A stretch of DNA of 64,000 nucleotides from Lysobacter sp036697405 (GTDB lineage Bacteria > Pseudomonadota > Gammaproteobacteria > Xanthomonadales > Xanthomonadaceae), in NCBI RefSeq assembly GCF_036697405.1, contig NZ_JBAHWA010000005.1, forward strand, positions 124,001 through 188,000, written 5' to 3'. Below, piece by piece: positions 43,627-51,453 of this stretch. A model generated the notes under the pieces. That model worked only from the letters and a program-made list of their open reading frames with translations, was not told the origin of the DNA and ran no database searches. The position numbers and the translations under genes are program-made. Positions within the stretch are counted from its first letter, which is position 1. Every line of letters begins with the position of its first letter.

Positions 43627-44163
43627 CTAGGGCGTATCCGCCGCGCCGGCCGACCATTGCTCGAACGCGACGATCTCCACGCCCAGCCCCTTCAGTGCAG
43701 CCGTGGCGCCCGCGCCCCCCGAACCGCCGACCAGCTTGTCGCCCCGGTAGTCCAGCGCTCTGACCGCGTAGATCGGGTGGGCCTCTTCCCTTCGGTAGCT
43801 GCTGTGCTCCATCAGCACGCTGCAGTCTCCGGTGGCAGCCACGAACCGGCGCGTCATGTCGCCGGTGATGAGCGAGTGCACTTGAACGTCCGGCCGCCCG
43901 CTTTTCAAGGTCTCCGTCCAGGTGTCGGGCCGGCCGGAGGCGTTGCAGCCCACGCGCTGCAGCTGGCAGATCTTGGTGTCTTCCAGCACGTGGCGCTGGC
44001 CCTGGCTCAGGTAGGTCACCCGGAACGGAAACTCGCCGCGCTTGCGTTCGGGGGCGGGGCGGTCGTTCTCGGCCGCGCATTGCAGCTTCGCGTCCAGCGC
44101 CAACGCGCCGGCGCAACCCGACAGGGCGATGCAGGCCAGAACCGCAGAGATGATCGTCTTCAT
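43627..44163 (-). CDS. Lipoprotein of unknown function
   Basis: A 178-residue lipoprotein; the signal MKTIISAVLACIALSGCAG has a LSGC lipobox. The mature part has paired cysteines (KLQCAAE, KICQLQRVGCNASG, TGDCSVLM) that could form disulfides in the periplasm. AGGCG precedes the ATG weakly. It is followed by smaller secreted genes in the same direction. X-T4SS immunity proteins are lipoproteins like this, but no effector gene lies next to it, only the broken hydrolase 540 nt upstream. Confidence 0.7.
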   Translation of the reverse strand: MKTIISAVLACIALSGCAGALALDAKLQCAAENDRPAPERKRGEFPFRVTYLSQGQRHVLEDTKICQLQRVGCNASGRPDTWTETLKSGRPDVQVHSLITGDMTRRFVAATGDCSVLMEHSSYRREEAHPIYAVRALDYRGDKLVGGSGGAGATAALKGLGVEIVAFEQWSAGAADTP

Positions 44164-44195
44164 AAGCACTACGCCTGGTGAGTGGTGCCCGCCGC

Positions 44196-44354
44196 TTACG
44201 GGGAGATGGCGCGAAGGATCTGGCTGCACCCCGCGGCGCGTTGCGTCGCCTCGGCGTGGAGCGCATCGAACTCGGCATTGGCGTCGGTGGCCGCCGGGCT
44301 GATGTTGCACAGGCTCAGTAGCGCTAGAGCGAGCAAGGCGGGGCGGCGCTTCAT
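44196..44354 (-). CDS. Small secreted protein, 52 aa
   Basis: MKRRPALLALALLSLCNISPA is a clear signal peptide, followed by 31 residues (ATDANAEFDALHAEATQRAA, one Cys). It ends 32 nt before the start of the lipoprotein gene in the same direction. No family recognised. The signal peptide is the main evidence for a gene. Confidence 0.5.
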   Translation of the reverse strand: MKRRPALLALALLSLCNISPAATDANAEFDALHAEATQRAAGCSQILRAISP

Positions 44355-44552
44355 GGGAATGGAGGGCTGGGCGGAGGGCCCGCTCATCCTACTGGACGAG
44401 CGCGCGCGCCAGAGCACGCTATGCGCGGGGGATTCGGAGCCAGGCGACCGGGCTGGCAGGGCAAACGCCGGCGCAGGGGCGCCATAGGAAGGCGCCGCCC
44501 AGCGGGCGCGTGAAGTGTCCGCCGGGCGGCCGCCAAGGGCCACGGCCCTATT

Positions 44553-44693
44553 TCACTCGCAGGGCACCTGCACGCAGATCATGCGGCCATTCTCGGACAC
44601 GCACAGCCAGCAGGTGGGCTCGGCATTGAGCGCAGACGCACTAACGCTGAGCAGGGCGAACACACTCACAATCAACAAACGCTTGATACGCAT
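44553..44693 (-). CDS. Small secreted Cys-rich peptide, 46 aa
   Basis: MRIKRLLIVSVFALLSVSASA is a strong signal peptide. The mature peptide (about 25 residues, LNAEPTCWLCVSENGRMICV then QVPCE) has four cysteines in a C-x2-C ... C-x4-C arrangement, so two disulfides are possible. A near-perfect ribosome-binding site TAAGGAGGAG lies 4 nt before the ATG at 44693, which makes a real gene likely despite its size. The role is unknown. Confidence 0.65.
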   Translation of the reverse strand: MRIKRLLIVSVFALLSVSASALNAEPTCWLCVSENGRMICVQVPCE

Positions 44694-44704
44694 CACACTC
44701 CTCC

Positions 44705-45245
44705 TTAAGTGACGAAACGCGCCCCGCTTTTAGGCCCGCGCCCAAACCCTGTCAAGGTGGCGCGCAGCACGCGCCCTTGAGCGGCGCTGGCGGCGGTCGC
44801 GCGCCCACGGCGCGGCGGCGCGCCGTGCTGCCCTGCAGCGAACTGCGCTCCGGCCGACGGCGAGGCCACCAGGAACAGGCCGATGACGGTGCCTAGCGCG
44901 GCGAGCTCGCCTTGCCGCTGCACCAGCAGGACGCCGGGCGACGATGCCGCCCATGCTGTGGCACACCAACACGACGATGCGCGATTGCAGGATGCCGTGG
45001 CGCTTGAGCTCGTCCCACAGCGCGTCGGCGGCGTCGGTCACGCGGAAGCGGCCGCCGAAGGCGCGGCTGTGATAGCTGAAGACGTAGACGCCGGCGTCGG
45101 TCAGCTCGTCGACGGCCAGGCGCGGCCAATAGGCGCCGGTCTTCTTGTTCTTCCAGCCGCTGGCGCCGTCCGACATGATGCCGTGCACGAACACGACGGT
45201 AGGCGCCTCGGCATCCGCCTTCGGCTTGATCCACTGGCTGTCCAC
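44705..45245 (-). pseudogene. Frameshifted alpha/beta hydrolase (lipase-like)
   Basis: The first 110 codons encode a hydrolase start: TVVFVHGIMSDGASGWKN (oxyanion HG), YVFSYHSRAFGG and VVLVCHSMGGIVARR (nucleophile elbow, Ser in C-H-S-M-G-G). At about 44940 the frame continues as arginine-rich nonsense, while the overlapping frame resumes a plausible sequence (LLVQRQGELAALGTVIGLFLVASPSAGAQF). A single-base insertion explains this. The second part also breaks off before a catalytic Asp or His, so the gene is both shifted and truncated. It could be a remnant of a lipase-type effector. Confidence 0.7.
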
Positions 45246-45440
45246 CGATCGCCCCTCCGTGGCCCCCTGGTCGGGAGTGATACGCCTTTCTCTGCCGCCC
45301 GTCGACTAGGGGCGGCGGCAGGCGGTTGCCTCGGGATGACGTAGCACGCCCAAGAACGGGCAAGTCCATCTGTGCGCCCGTGGGCCCGGCGCGATCATGG
45401 TGGTCTACGGCCACGCCGGCCAGCAGGGCTAATCAAGCAG

Positions 45441-46826
45441 CTAATGCTGCATTCGTGGTCCATCTTGCGCGGGCCCGTCCATACCCTGAGCTTGCTTAGC
45501 CGCTTCTTGCACTTGCTGTTCGACCGACTGAGCCTCGCGCATAGCCTGCGCCTGCCCGTAACGCTCTGTCGCGGGCAACGACAGCGCTAGCGACACGGGC
45601 ATGTGGGCATAGTTGGCCACGGGATCGGGGGAGGCGCCGCGGCCTTCTCGATAGACGAACAGAAGTTCGCCCGCTGCGTTCTGCTCGGTGCGGCGGCTCA
45701 GCGCGACCTTCACATCATCGCCAGGGCCAAATTTGCTGGCCACCGCCATGGACAGCGCGCTTGCGCTAAGGCGTTCGCTTTGCTCATCCCAGGACTTCCC
45801 CATGCCTTGCTCAAGCCCGCGCACGCCGTCCCGAATTCTCTCCAGCAGCTTGTGATCTGGGTGGTTTGAATCGTCAGGGCCAGGTGTGGGGCCGGGTGAC
45901 TCGACAGCCGGCCTCGCCTTATCGGGCTGCGGCCGGCTGGTGTCGATGAAGTCCGGAGGCAACGTGACCTGGGCACCGAGCTCCTGGACATTGATTCTGA
46001 TCTCGGGAAACGGCCGACCAGGATTGGCGGCCTGCGCTGTGGCTTCTTGGCGATAGATTTCGCCGAATGCCCAGTCGATGTTTCGCGCTGGATAGCCTGG
46101 GTTGCTGTCGTAAAATTGCTTCGCCATTGCCTCCAGACTCTTGCCCTCGTCGAGCTGAAGATCGGGTTTGATGTGCAGGCCAGGTATGAGAGCGTAGGTG
46201 TACGGCTCCTCGGTTCCATGCCTGTCAATGTAGTTGGACAGACCGCCATCGGCTTGATACAAGCTGCCTAAATTCGCATTGGCATCCTGCCGCCTAACGT
46301 GCGCGGCCACCGCATTGAATCCCGCGATTTCCGCCCTGGCCTCTCGCTCTCGCAGGCCATTGTTGTAGTCCTTGACCACTGCGGTGTAGTCATGCGGCGA
46401 GGGCGTGTTGGCGATCGCAGCGACGCGTTCCTTGAACTGCTCCCCTAAGCGCCGAACGGCGTCCGCAGAAAGGGCATGGTCGATCTCGTGAGCGCTGACA
46501 AAACGTACTTCGTTAGTACTAGGCCCGCGCTCGTCGGCCGGCGCCTTGGGACCCGCCTCATTGAGCAGCCCGATTGACAGGCGCAGAGTGCCGTCGTTGT
46601 GGTCGTAGCTGCCGCTGAACCTCGGGTCTGATTCCGCGTCGAACTTCAGCAAATCGCCGCTCTCGATTGTGCGCAGAATGCTTGCCCTCAGGTCCGGCGA
46701 GTCCGCAAGCACTTCGCTGAAGACCTTGCCTGGGTCTTCATCGTCGGCCCGCATGCGCTGTTCGAAATCGAGCAGCATGGCGTCGAGCTTCTGACGTGCG
46801 GCGCGGTCTTCCTGAACAGGGCTCAT
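45441..46826 (-). CDS. X-T4SS effector: zincin-like toxin with XVIPCD
   Basis: A 461-residue protein without a signal peptide. The first 300 residues hold a zinc-peptidase motif SAHEIDHALS (His113-Glu114-x-x-His117) with a possible third ligand in EREARAEIAGFNA (around Glu161-166). A proline-rich linker (PGPTPGPDDSNHPD) leads to a C-terminal XVIPCD (about 325-445), the signal for export by the Xanthomonadales T4SS: HPDHKLLERIRDGVRGLE, GKSWDEQSERLSASALSMAV, GDDVKVALSR and PDPVANYAHMPVSLA. A Q-rich tail ends it. An immunity lipoprotein gene lies 14 nt upstream in the operon. Such effectors kill neighbouring Gram-negative cells; peptide cleavage as the mode is inferred. Confidence 0.82.
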   Translation of the reverse strand: MSPVQEDRAARQKLDAMLLDFEQRMRADDEDPGKVFSEVLADSPDLRASILRTIESGDLLKFDAESDPRFSGSYDHNDGTLRLSIGLLNEAGPKAPADERGPSTNEVRFVSAHEIDHALSADAVRRLGEQFKERVAAIANTPSPHDYTAVVKDYNNGLREREARAEIAGFNAVAAHVRRQDANANLGSLYQADGGLSNYIDRHGTEEPYTYALIPGLHIKPDLQLDEGKSLEAMAKQFYDSNPGYPARNIDWAFGEIYRQEATAQAANPGRPFPEIRINVQELGAQVTLPPDFIDTSRPQPDKARPAVESPGPTPGPDDSNHPDHKLLERIRDGVRGLEQGMGKSWDEQSERLSASALSMAVASKFGPGDDVKVALSRRTEQNAAGELLFVYREGRGASPDPVANYAHMPVSLALSLPATERYGQAQAMREAQSVEQQVQEAAKQAQGMDGPAQDGPRMQH

Positions 46827-46840
46827 CCTGCTATTCCTTA

Positions 46841-47467
46841 CTAAGCCGATGCCGAAACGATCACCTTAGACACACAAAGCTGGTCGTCGTATCGCTTGGT
46901 TTTGCCACGCAAGTGAACTTTTACGGCCACCTTGTCGTTAGAGAACGACCAGTACTCCAGACTTTGAGAGTCAACAAGTCGAACCGACTTGAATCCTGCT
47001 GCCGTAAGAGGTTGCTTATAGTGGTCCAAGCCAATGCAGACCTCGGTCCTGTCAGCATCCTTGTTACCAGGAACCCACATTTCAAAGCCGATGGAATGGG
47101 GGGGCGGGCCGGGACGAGTCGATAGCGATTCCACCACGTAGACCCACGGCGCGACCAACTTGCCAGAGGCACTGAAGTGATGCGGATTATCTGGATCGAA
47201 CCAGAATTTTAGACCGGTGCGAGTTGCGATGCTCTGCGCGGTTAAGTCGTTAACGTTGCGAACGCTCAGTATCCAGGTAAGCACCCGCGCATTGAGTTGG
47301 TATACGTCTTGCGTGTTGACGGCTGCGGTGGATGTGGGTTCAGTCATGGCGATCTTTTCCTGGACCGATGAGGGGCCGGCGGGCGTAGTGGCGCACGCAC
47401 AGGCAGCGAGTACGCAGACCACGGGGGCCAGTCTGGTCGCTAGAAGGTCAAAGTTGAGCGCGGGCAT
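46841..47467 (-). CDS. Putative X-T4SS immunity lipoprotein (cognate of the zincin effector)
   Basis: A 208-residue lipoprotein: signal MPALNFDLLATRLAPVVCVL with lipobox LAAC, then an unassigned periplasmic domain with two cysteines (EVCIGLDHYKQPLTAAGF, DQLCVSKVIVSA). GGAGAAGG 4 nt before the ATG at 47467 favours this start over one 15 codons upstream. It ends 14 nt before the effector gene. X-T4SS immunity proteins are lipoproteins that block incoming effectors in the periplasm, so it is probably the cognate immunity. It is a paralogue of the next lipoprotein upstream and shares an almost identical signal region. Confidence 0.75.
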   Translation of the reverse strand: MPALNFDLLATRLAPVVCVLAACACATTPAGPSSVQEKIAMTEPTSTAAVNTQDVYQLNARVLTWILSVRNVNDLTAQSIATRTGLKFWFDPDNPHHFSASGKLVAPWVYVVESLSTRPGPPPHSIGFEMWVPGNKDADRTEVCIGLDHYKQPLTAAGFKSVRLVDSQSLEYWSFSNDKVAVKVHLRGKTKRYDDQLCVSKVIVSASA

Positions 47468-47542
47468 GTGCCTTCTCCATGGAGGCTCTCGCGGCGGCAT
47501 CCGAACTGCCACCGTGCATACGGTTTGCGATTAAGTGTCGGG
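47384..47542 (+). repeat. Direct repeat of immunity-gene 5' region, copy 1
   Basis: About 159 bp covering the signal peptide and upstream of one immunity gene, over 90 percent identical to 48211-48369, offset 827 bp. The rest of the two genes has diverged much more. Confidence 0.85.
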
Positions 47543-47544
47543 CC

Positions 47545-47652
47545 TTAAATCTCGTCTGGGTTCAGATCGTCGGTTTTGGTCCGTTGCTCGAATTCGGCCA
47601 GCATCGCGTCGAGATTTTGCCTGGCCTCTATCTCTTCTTGAAGTGTCGCCAT
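47545..47652 (-). pseudogene. 35-codon remnant of a duplicated X-T4SS effector
   Basis: Starting 6 nt after the upstream immunity gene, it reads MATLQEEIEARQNLDAMLAE then FEQRTKTDDLNPDEI and stops. This matches the first 36 residues of the zincin effector (MSPVQEDRAARQKLDAMLLD then FEQRMRADDEDPGKVF) over its whole length. It occupies the position an effector should have in the duplicated immunity-effector module. Confidence 0.75.
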
Positions 47653-47658
47653 GCCCGG

Positions 47659-48294
47659 TCATCCTTGAGGGGCAGCAGCCGTGACGAATACCCTGGAAAC
47701 ACAGAGTTGTTCGTCGAGAGCTGCCGTCTTTCCATGAAGCTCAATGCGCACATAGACCTTTTCAGTTCTGAAGAGCCTGTATTCCGTGCCCCCCCGCCGC
47801 GGACGTTCAGACGCTTTGAATCCAGCGGCGATGAGGGCGGATTGATAATGCTCTAGGCCAACGCATACGGGAGTCATATCGGCGTAGCTGTCGCCGGCCC
47901 GTCCCATGCTCAACAGGACGGCGTGAGGGCTCGGCCCGGAGACGGTCTTTACCGAAGACAACGAGAAGCGCCAGGCTTCAGGCAGTGCGCCGACCGCACG
48001 GAATCTGCCGGGGTCTTCAGGGTCAGTTCTTAGATCTAGACCCGTATGCTTTTCGATGCTCTGCGTCGATAAGTCCCGAGCGTCGTTCACGGTCAGAATC
48101 CAAGCTAGAACCCTGTCGTTGAGTTGCTGCGCGTTGAATGAGTCATTAGCGGTGGCTGGGGTCGATTCCGTCATGGCGGGCTTCTCCTGAGCCGTTGAAG
48201 GACCTGCGGCCGTAGTGGCGCACGCACAGGCAGCGAGTACGCAGACCACGGGGGGCAGTCTGGTCGCTAGAAGGTCAAAGTTGAGCGCGGGCAT
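47659..48294 (-). CDS. Putative X-T4SS immunity lipoprotein, paralogue
   Basis: A 211-residue lipoprotein with signal MPALNFDLLATRLPPVVCVL and lipobox LAAC, plus the same family domain as the following gene (THSIEKHTGLDLRTDPEDPGRF in place of IATRTGLKFWFDPDNPHHF; TPVCVGLEHYQSALIAAGF; DEQLCVSRVFVTAAA). Its own effector is reduced to a 35-codon stub just downstream. It may now be an orphan immunity gene that protects against neighbours carrying the lost effector type. Start at the ATG at 48294 with GGAGAAGG before it. Confidence 0.75.
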   Translation of the reverse strand: MPALNFDLLATRLPPVVCVLAACACATTAAGPSTAQEKPAMTESTPATANDSFNAQQLNDRVLAWILTVNDARDLSTQSIEKHTGLDLRTDPEDPGRFRAVGALPEAWRFSLSSVKTVSGPSPHAVLLSMGRAGDSYADMTPVCVGLEHYQSALIAAGFKASERPRRGGTEYRLFRTEKVYVRIELHGKTAALDEQLCVSRVFVTAAAPQG

Positions 48295-48369
48295 GTGCCT
48301 TCTCCATGGGGGTTCTCGCGGCGGCATCCGAACTGCCACCCTGCGTACGGTTTGCGATTACGTGTGGGT
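48211..48369 (+). repeat. Direct repeat of immunity-gene 5' region, copy 2
   Basis: Partner of the repeat at 47384-47542. The high identity in only this part suggests either a recent duplication under diversifying selection on the domain or gene conversion of the signal region. Confidence 0.85.
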
Positions 48370-48588
48370 CCTACTGCAAGCGTGAATGATGACCGCGCGT
48401 ACGCCGACTTGAGCGCTCTCGGCTTCATCCTGTAAGAGCTTTTGCCGGTGGTCAAGAATCGTAGACGCCGAGGACGCCAGGAAGTGCGGAGGACTGGCCA
48501 GGAGGCGCGCTGGAGTGCATGGAATCGGTGCGCTTTTGCGGTACTGATAGGGTGCTGTTTTGCCTATGCCCATGGCACCATTCCCTAT

Positions 48589-48864
48589 ATGAGCGATTCC
48601 GAGGCCTTAAAGCGGGACATCCGCAAGCGACTGTTTCTGTCGGTGGCGCATCGTGCGGACCCGTCCAGCCACCATGGCTTTCGCTGGTGCCAGTGTTGCC
48701 GTGGGCGCGGCGAGGTTTGCAGGGAGTACTCGGACGATTCAAGTCGCTGGGCTGTCTTCGAGTTCTGTTCTGCGTGTGGAGGGGAGGGGCGGTCGAGGTG
48801 GAGCAGACGGAGTAGCGGCAGTCTATTTGTGCGCCCAATGCCCGGCGCGGCTGCGATCGCCTAG
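48589..48864 (+). CDS. Small protein with two CxxCxGxG-like motifs
   Basis: A 91-residue protein, MSDSEALKRDIRKRLFLSVA then FRWCQCCRGRGEVCREYSDD and FEFCSACGGEGRSRWSRRSS. The two C-x-x-C-x-G-x-G motifs could bind one zinc ion, as in DnaJ or TraR-like zinc fingers. No clear ribosome-binding site precedes the ATG, and the last 20 residues are low-complexity, so the gene is plausible rather than certain. It lies between the immunity and LamG genes. Confidence 0.5.
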   Translation: MSDSEALKRDIRKRLFLSVAHRADPSSHHGFRWCQCCRGRGEVCREYSDDSSRWAVFEFCSACGGEGRSRWSRRSSGSLFVRPMPGAAAIA

Positions 48865-49015
48865 GCCACGGCGGCCCAGGGCTTGGAAATGGGGTGCCCC
48901 TTGTATTTCCCCTTCGCCCCGACACACCATGCGTCAGGACGACACACATCGGCTCGGGTGCCCGACTGCTCGGGCCTCGCCCCGTTCCGCGACCTGTAAT
49001 GCATAAGGACATCGC

Positions 49016-50173
49016 ATGAAAGTTAGGCTCGTGCTCTGCGCGTTCGTACTCGGCGCGCTGCTCCCCATCGCCTCCAGCCACTCGCAACCCACGCCGATCG
49101 TGTCCGGTTGGTCAGTGGCCGGGTGGAACTTCCAGACCATCAGCACGGTCGCCACCGACGTCACCAACCACGGCCATAACGCCACCGCCGTCGGCGCCAA
49201 CACCACGTCATGGGGCTGGGCCAACCGCGGCGCCAGCCTGAGCGGGGCCAAGTACTACACCGTGCCGTACTCGCCGGCGCTGAGTTTCGCCACCGGCGAT
49301 TTCAGTTTCGCCGCCTACGTGCGCGTCGGCGACACCATCACCACCAGGACCATACTGGACAACCGCGGCAGCAACGGCGGCTACGTGTTCGCCATTTCCA
49401 CCAGCCGGCGGGTGACGCTGCGGCTGACCGGCTCGCCCACCAAGCTGCCGTACTCGTCCTTGTCGACCATGCCCTTGGCGCCCAACCGCTGGCACCACGT
49501 CGCCGTGGCGGTGGCGCGCAGCACGGGTACGGTGCAGTTCTACATCGACGGCAACGAGGCCGGCAGCTGGCCGCTGCAGGCCGACATCTACAGCAACACC
49601 GACGCGCCGCTGTCGATCGGCCGCGCCTTCGACGGCACCGCCTACTTCAACGACCGCCTGGACGAGGTCCACCTGTACAACCGCGCGCTGTCGTTCGACG
49701 AGATCGCCACGGTGATGGCGCCGGGCTACTCGCTGTACGAGCCCAGCTCGTGGAACGGCGGCTCCATGACCATGAACAACTGCTACAACTACGCCAACAA
49801 CAAGCGCACCAACACCTTCGCCCAACCCGGTCGCGCGTCGGGGCAGACCGCCATCGGCATGAGCTGCGCTGTTGTCCACGCTGCCGCCGTCCGCGACGGC
49901 TTGGAGCCCATCACCGATCCCTACGACCCCAGCTACAAGAGCGCCGTGGCCTTGGTGGTCGCGCCCGGGGAAGACTTCCACTGGTACCGCCGCGACGGCT
50001 TCGGCACGTGGAGCCACAAGCCCGGCCAGACCGCCGCGACCAACCTGGACAACTCCGGCGCGCAGATCTACGACCCCGAGTACGCCGACCGCGGCCCGTA
50101 CACCGACTTCTGCGGCTACTTCCGTTTGTGGTCGGATAGCGTGCAGGCCGGCGGCCATGAGGAAATCCGATGA
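49016..50173 (+). CDS. Secreted LamG-domain protein with NCYNYA C-terminal domain
   Basis: A 385-residue secreted protein; signal peptide MKVRLVLCAFVLGALLPIASS. Residues 30-240 form a concanavalin/LamG-like lectin domain (GASLSGAKYYTVPYSPALSF, ATGDFSFAAYVRV, NRWHHVAVAVARSTGTVQFYIDGNEAG, RLDEVHLYNRALSFDEI). The C-terminal 140 residues carry MNNCYNYANNKRTNTFAQPGR, GEDFHWYRRDGFGTWSHKPG and NLDNSGAQIYDPEYADRG, whose Cys, His and Asn recall a papain-like peptidase or amidase. Stop codon overlaps the next start (ATGA), so the two are translationally coupled. Confidence 0.75.
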   Translation: MKVRLVLCAFVLGALLPIASSHSQPTPIVSGWSVAGWNFQTISTVATDVTNHGHNATAVGANTTSWGWANRGASLSGAKYYTVPYSPALSFATGDFSFAAYVRVGDTITTRTILDNRGSNGGYVFAISTSRRVTLRLTGSPTKLPYSSLSTMPLAPNRWHHVAVAVARSTGTVQFYIDGNEAGSWPLQADIYSNTDAPLSIGRAFDGTAYFNDRLDEVHLYNRALSFDEIATVMAPGYSLYEPSSWNGGSMTMNNCYNYANNKRTNTFAQPGRASGQTAIGMSCAVVHAAAVRDGLEPITDPYDPSYKSAVALVVAPGEDFHWYRRDGFGTWSHKPGQTAATNLDNSGAQIYDPEYADRGPYTDFCGYFRLWSDSVQAGGHEEIR

Positions 50174-50691
50174 ACACTTCATCTTCCAACCCGAGGTCCG
50201 CGATGAACGCCTGGAAGCTGTGCGCAATGCTGCTGCTGTCGCTGGCCGGCGGCTCGGCCTGGGCGCAAGCGCCCGAACCTGCCGCGCCCTCCGCGCTGCG
50301 CGTGACCTACCTGGTCTACTCCGGCCGGCCCAATCCCACCCTGACCATCACCGACGCCAAGACCATCCGCTCGCTGCAGTCGCAGCTGTCCAGCGCGTTA
50401 GTCACCGGCGCCGGCGTGCGCTCGACGGAGCTACCGTCGGTGTTGGGCTACAACGGCATTCGTGTGGAGGCCGTCGATCCTGCGGGATCAGGCATCGAAT
50501 ACACCGTGAAAGGCCGCTTCCTGCGTTCGCAGAACCGCCAAGCCGGCTCTGAATCCAAGGCCCCCGCCATCACGGCAAGCGCATCGACCAATGCGTCGCT
50601 GATCGAGATGCAGTTGCTGAAGTTGGCGGAGAACCAGGGGGTTCTGAGCGCCTCAGCACTTGCGGATGCGCGCAAGAGTGCGGGGAAGTAA
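50170..50691 (+). CDS. Secreted partner of the LamG/NCYNYA protein
   Basis: A 173-residue secreted protein. After MNTSSSNPRSAMNAWKLCAM, the signal ends SAWAQA. The mature part starts VTYLVYSGRPNPTLTITDAK, in which V-YSGRPNP seems to be a conserved motif found next to NCYNYA genes as far as I recall. It overlaps the LamG gene by 4 nt (ATGA), implying coupled synthesis, so it may be an inhibitor, chaperone or immunity protein for that enzyme. An internal ATG 11 codons later is an alternative start. A terminator follows. Confidence 0.7.
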   Translation: MNTSSSNPRSAMNAWKLCAMLLLSLAGGSAWAQAPEPAAPSALRVTYLVYSGRPNPTLTITDAKTIRSLQSQLSSALVTGAGVRSTELPSVLGYNGIRVEAVDPAGSGIEYTVKGRFLRSQNRQAGSESKAPAITASASTNASLIEMQLLKLAENQGVLSASALADARKSAGK

Positions 50692-50715
50692 GCCTCAGGA
50701 AAGCGAGACGAACCG

Positions 50716-50743
50716 GGCGGCCGAAAGGCCGCCTTTCTCTTTG
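50716..50743 (+). terminator. Rho-independent terminator after the LamG/partner operon
   Basis: GGCGGCC-GAAA-GGCCGCC (50716-50733), a stable tetraloop hairpin, followed by TTTCTCTTT. It separates this operon from the lysozyme-effector module. Confidence 0.85.
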
Positions 50744-50903
50744 TCGAGGCGTTTGGTTCTGAGGATCTGATGCGATGAGTCGCAACAATCAGTTGCGATC
50801 AATGTCGTGCAGTTCGTCTCGCCCATGGCACAAACCGTGCGCCGTTGACGGCAGGGTGTGGAGCGGACGTATCCTACGACCAGAATGCAGCAGGGAGAGC
50901 CAC

Positions 50904-51440
50904 ATGGTGCTCAAGATGGGCAAGGCCATCGCGATCGGGTTGGCGGGGGCGCTCTGTATGGCCTGTTCCGCCTCCCTGGCGCAAGGGGTGCGGGATTCGG
51001 CGCCTCGTCCAACCGCCACGACGGAAGAGGATTGCTTCGCACAAGGCGACGTGGGCAAGCGCGAGGCCTGCTTCGCGAGGAAGCCCGACATCGAGATCGA
51101 GGCATGCGAGCGTGCGCGGCCAAATGCATGCAAGCCCTACAAGGACATGCATGCACTGGAGATGCAGCGTGTCCAGCTCAGCCGGGACCTTCTGACCAAG
51201 GCCCGAAGCAGCTACGCCTCCTACACGGAAGACGACCCAGCCTATCTGGATGACTTGGCCAGCTATTTGAAGGACTCGGATGCCACCTGGGGCGCGTATC
51301 GCGATGCTGATTGCCTGCTGGAACCGTTCGCTCAGGGCATGTCGCGCCAGGAGGCGTCGGACCTGACTGAGGCCTGTCGCATCGAACGAACCCAAACCCG
51401 TATAGCCGAACTGAAAGCGCTGGCCGCCGCGCTGAAGTAA
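50904..51440 (+). CDS. LprI-type immunity lipoprotein (lysozyme inhibitor family)
   Basis: A 178-residue lipoprotein: the signal ends LAGALCMAC, a plausible lipobox. The C-terminal domain fits DUF1311/LprI: LTKARSSYASYTEDDPAYLD, SDATWGAYRDADCLLEPFAQ, then DLTEACRIERTQTRIAEL, with the conserved W-x-x-Y-R-D-x-x-C and T-x-x-R-I-x-x-L. Earlier cysteines could pair (EDCFAQ, REACFARKP, EACERARPNAC). LprI proteins inhibit lysozyme. It lies 13 nt before the lysozyme-like effector and is its probable immunity. GGGAGAG precedes the ATG at 50904. Confidence 0.8.
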   Translation: MVLKMGKAIAIGLAGALCMACSASLAQGVRDSAPRPTATTEEDCFAQGDVGKREACFARKPDIEIEACERARPNACKPYKDMHALEMQRVQLSRDLLTKARSSYASYTEDDPAYLDDLASYLKDSDATWGAYRDADCLLEPFAQGMSRQEASDLTEACRIERTQTRIAELKALAAALK

Positions 51441-51453
51441 CAGGAGCCCACCC

